Assembly: GCA_017469955.1 (NCBI GenBank)
Contig: JAFUFJ010000007.1
Coordinates: 62,001-126,000 of the forward strand
Length of the DNA: 64,000 nt
Direction: 5' to 3'
Source: Prevotella sp.
GTDB lineage: Bacteria; Bacteroidota; Bacteroidia; Bacteroidales; Bacteroidaceae
Below are positions 34,009-42,128 of this stretch, piece after piece; the first letter of the stretch is position 1, and the number at the start of each line of letters is the position of its first letter. The position numbers were made by a program, and so were the translations under genes. The notes beneath the pieces were generated by a model. It saw only the letters and a list, made by a program, of their open reading frames with translations. It ran no database searches and had not been told where the DNA came from.

Positions 34009-34455
34009 ATGAAGAAGATCATACGAACAGTTTTGGCATCAGTCCTCTTGGCAGGACTTGCCTCTTGCGACTTGGAAACGTCGGACAATGGCCGTCTTGA
34101 CGGCTTCTGGCTGCTAACGACCGTCGACACTCTCTCGACGGGAGGTGTCTCCGATGTGCGTGAAGAGGGGCTTACGTGGAGCTTTCAGGGCCGTCTTCTG
34201 GAGCTTCGCGAGGCAACGTTGAGCCCTCGTTTCGTCAACATTCTCTGCAGGTTTGAGTATACGAAGACCCAGCTTTCGGTGTCGTCGCCGGTATATGTCG
34301 ACCGCGATCACAACGATCCTGACGTCGAAAGTGTGGAAGATCTGCAGCGGTTCGGTGTCAACAGTCTCGAGGAGACGTTTGATGTTGTCTCGCTGACGCA
34401 CAGCAAGATGGTGCTCCGCTCGGACGGCTTGCAGCTGAATTTCCGCAAATATTGA
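34009..34455 (+). CDS. Lipocalin-like lipoprotein
   Basis: A 148-residue lipoprotein with lipobox LASCDLETSDN (Cys21). The remainder GRLDGFWLLTTVDTL, LTWSFQGRLLELRE and HSKMVLRSDGLQLNF follows the short beta-barrel pattern of the small lipocalin-like (DUF4847-type) proteins. The start codon lies next to the stop of the Wzi-like gene, so the two are translationally coupled and likely act together at the surface. Substrate unknown. Confidence 0.65.
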   Translation: MKKIIRTVLASVLLAGLASCDLETSDNGRLDGFWLLTTVDTLSTGGVSDVREEGLTWSFQGRLLELREATLSPRFVNILCRFEYTKTQLSVSSPVYVDRDHNDPDVESVEDLQRFGVNSLEETFDVVSLTHSKMVLRSDGLQLNFRKY

Positions 34456-34597
34456 GTTTGCCATTGCCTTTTCGTCAGACCTAAGGAGCGATGCTCTTTC
34501 TGCGTTTCATCCCGCGTGTGCTGCATGGAATGCGCGGGAAAGGCTGGCGTGCCGGGGCGCAGGCTCCTTCTTTCATGACAGTTTAGGACAATCATGC

Positions 34598-34634
34598 CGC
34601 CGTCTTCGGCCAAGGGTCGGGACGGCGTTTTTTT
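34598..34634 (+). terminator. Terminator of the FimB-Wzi-lipocalin operon
   Basis: CGCCGTC (34598-34604) pairs with GACGGCG (34621-34627), followed by seven Ts. The rest of the 34456-34919 gap holds the 110-bp repeat. Confidence 0.75.
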
Positions 34635-34710
34635 GTGTCTTGGCGAAAGTGCGAAAGGGATTTTCCCGGGAAGGGAAGGAGATGTCCGGGCAGAGTCTGT
34701 GGGATGTTTT

Positions 34711-34820
34711 TAAGAAAGCTTATGTTTCAGCCCCAGAAACCATAGGGTTATGGGTGAGAAAGGATAGAGTTATGGACAAGAAAGCTATGGATTCTCACCT
34801 TGAAAGGGCAGCTTTCTCGG
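34711..34820. repeat. 110-bp five-module repeat, copy 4
   Basis: Five 22-bp modules (34711, 34733, 34755, 34777, 34799). Module 3 has GAGAAAGGATAGAGTTAT as in copy 2, module 4 ends TCTCAC as in copies 1 and 2, and module 5 ends GGGCAGCTTTCTCGG as in copy 3. It sits between convergent genes. Confidence 0.85.
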
Positions 34821-34919
34821 CAAGTGCCGTGACAGGTCATGTCGGGAAGTCTTTGGATTCAGACAGGGAATCGGCTTCGGAATCCTCTTGGAAAAGAAGT
34901 CTCGCGGGGCTTGGCCGGC

Positions 34920-35549
34920 TTAGAACTTCTTGCCGAAGACGATGCTCAGGAAGGTCATGAACAGCAGTTTGATGTCAAACCACCATGAGCGGTGCTCCAG
35001 ATAGTAGAGGTCGAGTTCCAGCCTTCGCAGCATTTTTTCGATGGTGTCGGTATAGCCGTTGTAGAGAGTGGCATAGGAAGTCACTCCCGGACGTATCTGA
35101 TACAGGTATACATAGCGAGGGTCGCGCTCGAGAATCTGGTTGATGTAGTACTGGCGTTCAGGCCTTGGTCCGATGAAAGCCATGTCGCCTTTCAGCACGT
35201 TCCACAACTGTGGAAGCTCATCAAGGTGATGGTCGCGCAGGAACTTTCCCGTCTTTGTCATGCGCGTGTCGTTCTCATGCTGGTAGAGAGCGGGGCCGTC
35301 TTTCTCTGCATCGACGCGCATGGAGCGGAACTTGTAGATGTTGAAAGGGCGTCCGAAGCGTCCGATGCGCTCCTGTTTGAAGATGGCTGGTCCGCCGTCT
35401 TCTCGTCGAATAGCGATATAGCAGATGAGAAACAGGGGTGAGAAGATGACCAGGCAGACAAGTGCTACGCAGAAGTCGAAGATTCGTTTGGTGTTGCGTT
35501 CCAGCTCGTTCATGCCGTCAAGTATATATCCGTTCTCCAGTTGTGTCAT
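34920..35549 (-). CDS. Initiating sugar-phosphate transferase (PglC/WcaJ family)
   Basis: Transfers a sugar-1-phosphate to undecaprenyl phosphate, the first membrane step of polysaccharide synthesis. The 209-residue protein has one membrane-inserted helix (FDFCVALVCLVIFSPLFLICYI), then KFRSMRVDAEKDGP and the catalytic block HHLDELPQLWNVLKGDMAFIG, with its Asp-Glu pair, and GPRPE. At this size it is the small, monophotopic-type catalytic form without the WbaP N-terminal helices. The start is set at 35549 (MTQLENG) since the residues before it are not family-like. It is the last gene of the locus. Confidence 0.9.
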   Translation of the reverse strand: MTQLENGYILDGMNELERNTKRIFDFCVALVCLVIFSPLFLICYIAIRREDGGPAIFKQERIGRFGRPFNIYKFRSMRVDAEKDGPALYQHENDTRMTKTGKFLRDHHLDELPQLWNVLKGDMAFIGPRPERQYYINQILERDPRYVYLYQIRPGVTSYATLYNGYTDTIEKMLRRLELDLYYLEHRSWWFDIKLLFMTFLSIVFGKKF

Positions 35550-35657
35550 TGATGGTCTTGATAAGATAGAATTACAGTCTGTTTTAACTATAAAACGCAG
35601 AACTTGCAATTTTATTGTATGCTTGGCATGTAATTCTGCAAAAACATTTCTTCTCGG

Positions 35658-36428
35658 TCAGACAAGGCTCTTCTTGACGGCGCGGTAGGCATAGTTGACG
35701 AAGTAGTAGACCGACTTCGCCAGCGGGATGTGCTCGACATTGCGGTAGATATTCCACTGCCATCCAGCCGCTTTCAGCTTGTTGGACGAGACGGAAGTGT
35801 CTCTTACCCTGACTATAGCCACCACGGTCTGCGTGTTGACGGCCCTGAATCCCTGCCTCAAGATGTCGAGCCACATGATGTAGTCCTCGTGATGCTCGCT
35901 CTTCATCAGCACGGTTCCAACCTTCGAACGGTCGTAAATGCCGGCAGGCATGGTAATGACGTTCCCCTTCAGCATCTGCTTGTAGTCGGTGAAGGGCGGG
36001 GCAACAATGATGCGGTTGTTGCGAATACCGCCCTCGTCCATCTTCTCGTAGTTGGAATAGACAACGGCAGCTTGCTCTTTTTCGAAGAGGGCAAGCTGCT
36101 GTTCTAACTTGCACGGCAGATAGATGTCGTCGCTGTCAAGAAAGGCAATGAAACGTCCCTGGGCAGCCTGAAGGCCTATGTTGCGCGGCGCAGAGGGGAT
36201 GCCAATGGGGCTTTCGTTGACGAACAGGCGGATGCGCGAGTCGGCTTTCGTGTATTCCCGGGCGATTTCAACAGAGTTGTCGGTAGAGGCATCGTCGACG
36301 ACGAGAAGTTCCCAGTCTTGAAACGTCTGGCATCTGACAGACTCTATGGCCTCACGCAGGTATTTCGCAGAGTTATGCATCGGCATGATGACCGACACAA
36401 CGGGCTTGTCATTCTTCTTTTCTTCCAT
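35658..36428 (-). CDS. Family 2 glycosyltransferase
   Basis: A 256-residue GT-A enzyme. The N-terminus VVSVIMPMHNSAKYLREAI is the standard nucleotide-sugar-binding strand; ELLVVDDASTDNS and IAFLDSDDIYLP (the DxD metal motif) follow. The acceptor half contains HHEDYIMWLDILRQG, as in GT2 enzymes for teichuronic or capsule glycans. It is separated from the rest of the minus-strand locus by the opposed GH16 gene, and its start lies 118 nt from the GH16 start, so both need their own promoters in that gap. Confidence 0.88.
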   Translation of the reverse strand: MEEKKNDKPVVSVIMPMHNSAKYLREAIESVRCQTFQDWELLVVDDASTDNSVEIAREYTKADSRIRLFVNESPIGIPSAPRNIGLQAAQGRFIAFLDSDDIYLPCKLEQQLALFEKEQAAVVYSNYEKMDEGGIRNNRIIVAPPFTDYKQMLKGNVITMPAGIYDRSKVGTVLMKSEHHEDYIMWLDILRQGFRAVNTQTVVAIVRVRDTSVSSNKLKAAGWQWNIYRNVEHIPLAKSVYYFVNYAYRAVKKSLV

Positions 36429-36545
36429 AATCTGTATCTAATAACCGAAAAAGCCGAAAACTATTGTGTTAATTTGCGATTTTTATTTTGTCATGCTGCT
36501 TTTTTTTGTTTCCTTTGCTGCGAAACAATAAAAAGAAAGTCAACA

Positions 36546-37367
36546 ATGAAAGAAATGAGGCTTCTGATGGTTCTTTCGGCAGCATTGCTGCTGATGACCG
36601 ACATGACTTATGCCCAGTCTGCCGATGATGGCAAGGAAGGATACAGGTTGGTGTTCAGCGATGAGTTCAACGGTCCTGACAATAGTCAGCCTGATGCTTC
36701 GAAATGGAGCCGTTGTCGCAGGGGACTGTCTACATGGGACCGGCTGATGTGCGACGACGAACGGGTGGCCGTGGTGAGAAGCGGGGCATTGCATCTGCGT
36801 GCCATTCCCAACCGGGACTTGCAGCGTGACACAGCAAAGATGCTGACAGGAGGTATTGAAACAAAGGATAAGTTCTCCTTTCAGTATGGCAGAGTGGAGG
36901 TGCGCCTGAAGACGAAACGCCATGCAGGAAACTTTCCTGCCACGTGGATGATGCCCCAACCTCCGGCAGAAGACCATCCGAAAGGTGGGGAAATCGACAT
37001 ATTCGAGACGATAGATACCGAGCGCACTTCCTACCATACCATCCATTCTTATTGGACGAACGTCGTGGCTCCACAGACCAGTCATGAGCGACAGTTTCGT
37101 GCGTCTTTGAATGTCTCGCGATGGCATGTCTATGCTTTCGAATGGACTCCCGCCGAGATGAGCTATTATGTAGACGGTGTTTACTTAGGCACCTATCGCA
37201 AGTCGGGCGACCCTCATGCGCTGGCCAACGGCCAATGGCCCTTCGACCATCCGTTCTACCTTATTCTGAACCAGGCCGTAGGAAACGGAAGCTGGGCAAA
37301 AAACTATGATCCGACGTATAGCTATGAGACACAGATAGACTGGGTGAGAGTCTATCAAAAGGAATAA
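36546..37367 (+). CDS. Secreted family 16 glycoside hydrolase
   Basis: A 273-residue endo-beta-glycanase. Signal peptide MLMVLSAALLLMTDMTYAQ-like at the N-terminus (start MKEMRLLM, 36546). The catalytic motif GGEIDIFETID gives nucleophile Glu149, Asp151 and acid/base Glu154. YRLVFSDEFNG and WHVYAFEWTP are also family marks. GH16 members act on laminarin, agarose, porphyran and similar glycans. It is the only plus-strand gene within the polysaccharide locus. It may trim the locus product or release it, or may simply be a neighbour. The longer open frame to 36318 runs opposite the GT2 gene and is discounted. Confidence 0.9.
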   Translation: MKEMRLLMVLSAALLLMTDMTYAQSADDGKEGYRLVFSDEFNGPDNSQPDASKWSRCRRGLSTWDRLMCDDERVAVVRSGALHLRAIPNRDLQRDTAKMLTGGIETKDKFSFQYGRVEVRLKTKRHAGNFPATWMMPQPPAEDHPKGGEIDIFETIDTERTSYHTIHSYWTNVVAPQTSHERQFRASLNVSRWHVYAFEWTPAEMSYYVDGVYLGTYRKSGDPHALANGQWPFDHPFYLILNQAVGNGSWAKNYDPTYSYETQIDWVRVYQKE

Positions 37368-37370
37368 GTG

Positions 37371-38453
37371 TCACGAGTGAAGGAAATGGTCAACGGCATT
37401 GACAACCTGTCGGAAGTCTGATTCCCAGGTTGTTTGCTCTTGTTGAAATTCAAGCAGGCGTCGCTGTATCTTCGCCATATCGTATTTCCCGTCGCACAAT
37501 TCCTGCAGTCGTCTCCTGATGTCATCGGCCGAATTGGGATTGATGGTGATGCCGATGCCGTTCTGTTCCACGAAGTCGCCCAGACAGGTCTGCTCAGAAT
37601 AAATGGCCGGAACGGCAAAGGCCAACGACTCATGGAACTTGTTTGAGATGGCATACTTCACGTTAAAGTCTTTGTTGGGATAGGCTGCCCAGACGACATC
37701 TGCCTGACGGTAGAGTTCTGTAATCTGTTCGTATTTGTAATAGCCAGTAAAGATAATATTGGGTTCATTGCCTGCATAGGCTTTGAGCCCGTCCTCTGCA
37801 TGGCCGCCTCCGTGGAAGAAGAGCTGGATGCGATCTTCGCCTCTGACGGCATCAACGAGATGCTTAAGCATGTCAATATAGCGAAGGGCGCCAATGTAAG
37901 CGACACGGATGGGATGGTGAAGGGTGTGCCCTTGTGGCTCAGTTGCCATGGCAGGCTTGTTTTCAAGGACTATCTGCGGAATTTTCTGAGAATAGAGCTG
38001 CTGGAAGAATCGTGAGGCATGAATGATGAGGTCGACACGATGCAGGTGCCAGTGCTCCAGAAGGCTCGAAGCCTTGCGCAGCAAGTAGGCCTCAGTCGGC
38101 ACATCGAGGTTCTCATAGATGAACATCTGTCGGCGACGGTCGAGGCGTGGCACAGAGAGAAGATTGTTCCAATGGGATGCAATGACGACGTCGGGATTCA
38201 ACTTGCGAATCTGTTCATGGCAGAATCTGCGGTATCCCCAGAGGTTCATCAGTTTGCGAGTCTTGTTTCCGTAGGCCGAATCTCGTTTGTAGACATGATA
38301 ATCTTGGATGTCATCTGTATAGCGGTTGCTCCTGTCCCATGTGATGACGGAAAGCTTTGCCTCCTTGCCATAGTGCGTGGCAAGAGAGTTAAGTATTTTT
38401 GTATTGCGGGTATTGATGGGGTAGGACTCGTCGATGAGTGCGATGTGGATCAT
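37371..38453 (-). CDS. GT-B fold glycosyltransferase
   Basis: A 360-residue protein with a Rossmann-like N-terminal half (MIHIALIDESYPINTRNTK) and C-terminal IRVAYIGALRYIDML, then FTGYYKYEQITELYRQADVVWAAYP and KFHESLAFAVPAIYSE. The last contains the E-x7-type nucleotide-sugar site of GT4 enzymes. Its stop lies 3 nt from the GH16 stop (convergent). It is 14 nt after wecB, so it belongs to the main operon. Sugar specificity unknown. Confidence 0.8.
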   Translation of the reverse strand: MIHIALIDESYPINTRNTKILNSLATHYGKEAKLSVITWDRSNRYTDDIQDYHVYKRDSAYGNKTRKLMNLWGYRRFCHEQIRKLNPDVVIASHWNNLLSVPRLDRRRQMFIYENLDVPTEAYLLRKASSLLEHWHLHRVDLIIHASRFFQQLYSQKIPQIVLENKPAMATEPQGHTLHHPIRVAYIGALRYIDMLKHLVDAVRGEDRIQLFFHGGGHAEDGLKAYAGNEPNIIFTGYYKYEQITELYRQADVVWAAYPNKDFNVKYAISNKFHESLAFAVPAIYSEQTCLGDFVEQNGIGITINPNSADDIRRRLQELCDGKYDMAKIQRRLLEFQQEQTTWESDFRQVVNAVDHFLHS

Positions 38454-38467
38454 AGATATGGCTGTTA

Positions 38468-39649
38468 TTAAGATGATTGGCAGAGGTGATCGAGGATTCG
38501 GCTGCAGGCCAGACCGTCGCCATACGGATTGACGGCATGGCTCATCTGCAGGTAGGCTTCTTGATTGTCAAGGAGTCGGCTCACTTCGTTTACGATGAGA
38601 CTATAGTTGGTACCTACGAGTTTCACAGTTCCTGCCTCTAAAGCTTCGGGACGTTCAGTGGTGTCGCGCATTACGAGGACTGGTTTGCCAAGACCGGGAG
38701 CCTCCTCCTGAATACCGCCGGAGTCGGTCAGGACGATGGTCGACTTTTCCATCAGATAGACAAACTCCAGATATTGAAGGGGTTCAATGAAGAAGAAGTT
38801 GTGAGCCTCTCCCCAGCCTTCACCAAGAGAAAGAGATTCCAAGCCAGTGAATACTTGATGGATGGGCTTGCGGACATTAGGGTTGAGGTGCATGGGATAG
38901 ACAAAGTCTACGTCGGGATACTTTTCCGAGAGGTCCTTCATGGCTGTGAGCATATTAATGAAACCTTCGCCGAAGTTCTCTCTGCGATGGCCCGTAATGA
39001 GTATAAGCCTGCGACCGTCTGTAAGGCGGGCGACATCATAGCCTGCGGTTTTCAATACGCTTTCTTGCGCTTTTGCCAACGCATGGTTGTTTTTCAACTT
39101 GTCTACCACCATGTGAAGGGCGTCGATGACGGTGTTGCCGGTAATGAATATCTTGCCGTTAGCCTGCTCGTTTCTTAGATTATCGGCCGAAAGTGGCGTC
39201 GGCGCAAAATTATAGGTAGCGATGCGACCGGTAATTTGTCGGTTCATCTCCTCAGGCCATGGGCTGTAGATGTCGTGAGTGCGAAGGCCGGCCTCGACGT
39301 GGCCTACGGGTATCTGCTGATAGAAAGCAGCGAGAGCTGCAGCCGTGGAGGTAGTGGTATCGCCATGAACAAGCACCATGTCAGGCTTCACCTTATTTAA
39401 TACATCGCGCATGCCCGTGAGCACACGAGCTGTTATGTCGTAGAGATCCTGTCCCTGTCGCATGATGTTGAGGTCGTAATCGGGGGTGATGCCAAAGATG
39501 TGGAGCACTTGATCAAGCATCTCACGGTGCTGTCCGGTGACGCATACTATGGTTTCAAACCGATCGGTATCCTGCTGCAGGGCTAACACCAACGGCGCCA
39601 TCTTGATGGCTTCTGGCCGCGTGCCGAAAACTAATAGTATCTTCTTCAT
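38468..39649 (-). CDS. wecB: UDP-N-acetylglucosamine 2-epimerase (non-hydrolysing)
   Basis: Makes UDP-ManNAc from UDP-GlcNAc for the polysaccharide. The 393-residue protein shows the family blocks LVFGTRPEAIKMAPLV, VCVTGQHREMLDQVL, VLVHGDTTTSTAAALA, HVEAGLRTHDIYSPWPEE, ILITGHRRENFG-like LITGHRRENFGEG, LTDSGGIQEEAPGLGKP and VMRDTTERPEA. Active-site residues in those blocks are all present. Between VFTGL and FFIEPL it has an insert of about 12 residues (ESLSLGEGWGEA) absent from the E. coli enzyme. Its start overlaps the next upstream gene by 4 nt (ATGA type). Confidence 0.93.
   Translation of the reverse strand: MKKILLVFGTRPEAIKMAPLVLALQQDTDRFETIVCVTGQHREMLDQVLHIFGITPDYDLNIMRQGQDLYDITARVLTGMRDVLNKVKPDMVLVHGDTTTSTAAALAAFYQQIPVGHVEAGLRTHDIYSPWPEEMNRQITGRIATYNFAPTPLSADNLRNEQANGKIFITGNTVIDALHMVVDKLKNNHALAKAQESVLKTAGYDVARLTDGRRLILITGHRRENFGEGFINMLTAMKDLSEKYPDVDFVYPMHLNPNVRKPIHQVFTGLESLSLGEGWGEAHNFFFIEPLQYLEFVYLMEKSTIVLTDSGGIQEEAPGLGKPVLVMRDTTERPEALEAGTVKLVGTNYSLIVNEVSRLLDNQEAYLQMSHAVNPYGDGLACSRILDHLCQSS
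38804..38839 (-). repeat. In-frame insert in wecB encoding ESLSLGEGWGEA
   Basis: The 36 bp encode a peptide with no counterpart in E. coli WecB. CTTGGTGAAGGCTGGGGAG resembles the GC-rich 'GGAGGGGCTGGGGGAGGC'-type repeats that I recall from Bacteroidales genomes. If right, a dispersed repeat has been captured in frame in a surface loop before the FIEPL strand. Confidence 0.5.
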
Positions 39650-40548
39650 GTGTTTGATATTTGCGTTTTTAGAATTTGTCTGAACTGTTTGAGCGTCTCA
39701 AGCAACTCCTTGTTTCCTTTTCCTCTCTTGACGCGTAGCCATTCGCGCCAATATCTGATGTGCGTGTTTTGAAGTCGGTTGGTGAAGATGCGTCGGGCGG
39801 GATAGCCTTTTTTTTCGTTGGAGCGAATGATGGACTGCAACATCTTCTGTTCTAAATCCAGTGTGGGTATGCGGTTGAGTGCCAAATGAATGTAGTGTAG
39901 GTGACGATTATAGAAGAAATGTGGTCCGTATCTTCTGGAAAGACGTTCATGAATGTCGTCTTCTTCTCCATAGAGAAATAAGTCTTCGTCAAAGAGACCG
40001 ATGTCTTCGAAGTTCTTTTTCCTGATAAAGAAGCATGACCCGGAGAAATACATATAGTGGGGAAGGTAACAGTCAATCCTGTTGCAGAGTGTAGTGAGAA
40101 GTGTTGAGAGATAGCCGTTCATCCGAGAAATGCAATCGAATGAAAGCGGACTCTTGATATCGGCAGACAGCATCTGTTTCATGCCATACATAATGAGCTT
40201 CTCGTCATCGTCGAAGGCCTTGAGAGCTGTTTTGAAGACAGGCTCCATGAGTCTCACGTCTGGGTTCATGATCATTACGACAGGTGCTGTTGCCAGCCGA
40301 ATGCCCACATTGTTGCCTTGGCCATATCCTCCGTTGCGATCGTTTTCAATGAGTATGATGTCACTGTCACTCCCCCAGATTTCCCGAATTTTTTCGAACA
40401 TGGGCTGGGGGGAACGGCTCTGGTTGTCGACGATGATAAGTTCCAGTTCTTCCCGGGGAAGGTCTGAATAGCTGTCGATAGCTGTCAGACAGTCATAGAT
40501 GTCTCGCTCAGAGTTGTAGGTGACGATAATGATGGAAAGTCGCTTCAT
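39646..40548 (-). CDS. Family 2 glycosyltransferase (rhamnosyltransferase-like)
   Basis: A 300-residue GT-A protein starting MKRLSIIIVTYNSERDIYDCL. It continues ELIIVDNQSRSPQP, NGGYGQGNNVGIRLA and PVVMIMNPDVRL (DxD-type metal motif), as in WbbL-like enzymes. SGSCFFIRKKNFEDIGLFDED with LFLYGEEDDIHERLS follows. The start 40548 is chosen because the longer frame enters the upstream gene; the stop of that gene lies 2 nt away. It overlaps wecB by 4 nt, showing tight coupling. Confidence 0.9.
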   Translation of the reverse strand: MKRLSIIIVTYNSERDIYDCLTAIDSYSDLPREELELIIVDNQSRSPQPMFEKIREIWGSDSDIILIENDRNGGYGQGNNVGIRLATAPVVMIMNPDVRLMEPVFKTALKAFDDDEKLIMYGMKQMLSADIKSPLSFDCISRMNGYLSTLLTTLCNRIDCYLPHYMYFSGSCFFIRKKNFEDIGLFDEDLFLYGEEDDIHERLSRRYGPHFFYNRHLHYIHLALNRIPTLDLEQKMLQSIIRSNEKKGYPARRIFTNRLQNTHIRYWREWLRVKRGKGNKELLETLKQFRQILKTQISNT

Positions 40549-40550
40549 AG

Positions 40551-42128
40551 TTATTCTTTTATCGTTGCAACGGGATCGGGCAAGTCCTTGAATAGTAGTC
40601 GGGCTCCATAAAGATGCCATCGGTAGTCAGGTTCAATCCATGCCCTTGTGGTGAGCAGGTTGCAGCGATACTGATGGTCGAAACCTCCCCCATTGGCTAC
40701 GATATAGGCACCGTCTTTCAGGTAATAGTAAGCTCCAAAGGCCTCCTGGCTGTTCAGTGACTTGGAGAAGTCGCAGCCAAATGTGATCCCCTTGTTGTCC
40801 TCGTCGTTGAAAAGCGTCGTCACCCAGTAGTTAGTTCCAGCCCCGTCAGACAGTATGCTATTGTCTGGCTGCTCGATAAGAGGGTGCCCGTATGGCTGAT
40901 AAGGAGATTCATAAGTAGCAAAGCAGTAGTCGTTCATGTCGCTGCACACGTACATCTGCAGATTTTTGAAGGCGATGTCAGGCAAGAAGTGCCACACGTT
41001 ACCGACAATATTCTCCATCCATCTGTAGCGCATTGGGTTACGTTCTTCGGGCAGGAAGCCAGCTTCGAGCATATTGGCTCTTCCTGAATGGCTGGTGTGT
41101 GGGCTGCGACAGGTCTCAGTCCAGTTAGTGCTTTGGGCACAACTGCCGATGAAACAGTCAGTGGTAATATCGACAGGTGGGCCGTCGAAGGTATAGATAG
41201 TTGTGTCGTAGAACTGCATGATGCTGGTCAGACGAGCAAAGGTCAGAATATTTCGCTGGTTGCCATTACAGATGCATATGTTGCTTCCGACGGTAATCAT
41301 TGTTTTTTCCTGTCTACGGCAGGTGATACTGTTGGTGTGTTGCTCATTCTTTTTAGAATAATATATCAGCCCAGGATCCCATTCTTTTTCAATGGGCTGC
41401 CTGTAATCAGACACCCCATGGCCAAAGATAACACTCGAATTGCGACACCCATACTCAACGGCGAAGAGCGAAAAGAGCAGATCTACGGTACGCATGTCGT
41501 AGAGCGTATACTGGGCACCGCGTTTTTGGGCTGCATCAAGAAACTGTTGTGCAGCGATGTTTGAGGTGGGAATAACGTTGGCAATGGAGCGTAAGAGGCC
41601 GTTGTCGTCGATATACCCTTCAAAGGCCGACACATATACTGCGTCAAGTTCCTGACCGTTTTCGATGAAAGCGGGATGGGGCTTGGAACCATTAGCTGAT
41701 ATGACTCGATATTCATATCCATCGGACTCGTATTTTTCTACGCTGAATTTCGGTATTCTTACAAAGACATCACCGTTGCTGCCGTCAAGGGCAAAGCCAG
41801 GCTGGCCTTCGTATGTGACGAAGGTCTGGTCGTTTTCACGTCTGATGTTGCATCTGCGAATGTCACTCCAAGGGTATATCTCGTCGAAGTCAGATACTGC
41901 AGCAATGTTTCCTACTCCAAAATGCGCATTTAATCCCTCGGCATCAAAACAACGATGGCCTAAGTCGTAGGGGTTGTTTGTTTGCCATTTTACGCCATAT
42001 TTCCCCGACATTTTGACGGAATTGCTATAGTGTGGCTGTGGCAAACTGGTTATTTCAAGCATGCTGTCGTTGTTGCAGCAGGCCAGCATACTGACCAATG
42101 CAACGGAATATGCAATGAGTTTTTTCAT
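40551..42128 (-). CDS. Lipoprotein of unknown function in the polysaccharide operon
   Basis: A 525-residue lipoprotein (lipobox SMLACCNNDSM). I do not recognise a characterised family. Its middle (IYPWSDIRRCNIR, DVFVRIPKFSVE, HPAFIENGQELDAVYVSAFEG, then TVDLLFSLFAVEYG) resembles a module I recall from phage tail/fibre proteins and other surface proteins. The C-terminal half is Cys/Trp/Tyr-rich and ends WHLYGARLLFKDLPDP. It overlaps the next upstream gene by 4 nt, so it is an integral part of the operon, lying between two glycosyltransferase genes. A lectin or polymer-binding role is possible but unproven. Confidence 0.6.
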   Translation of the reverse strand: MKKLIAYSVALVSMLACCNNDSMLEITSLPQPHYSNSVKMSGKYGVKWQTNNPYDLGHRCFDAEGLNAHFGVGNIAAVSDFDEIYPWSDIRRCNIRRENDQTFVTYEGQPGFALDGSNGDVFVRIPKFSVEKYESDGYEYRVISANGSKPHPAFIENGQELDAVYVSAFEGYIDDNGLLRSIANVIPTSNIAAQQFLDAAQKRGAQYTLYDMRTVDLLFSLFAVEYGCRNSSVIFGHGVSDYRQPIEKEWDPGLIYYSKKNEQHTNSITCRRQEKTMITVGSNICICNGNQRNILTFARLTSIMQFYDTTIYTFDGPPVDITTDCFIGSCAQSTNWTETCRSPHTSHSGRANMLEAGFLPEERNPMRYRWMENIVGNVWHFLPDIAFKNLQMYVCSDMNDYCFATYESPYQPYGHPLIEQPDNSILSDGAGTNYWVTTLFNDEDNKGITFGCDFSKSLNSQEAFGAYYYLKDGAYIVANGGGFDHQYRCNLLTTRAWIEPDYRWHLYGARLLFKDLPDPVATIKE

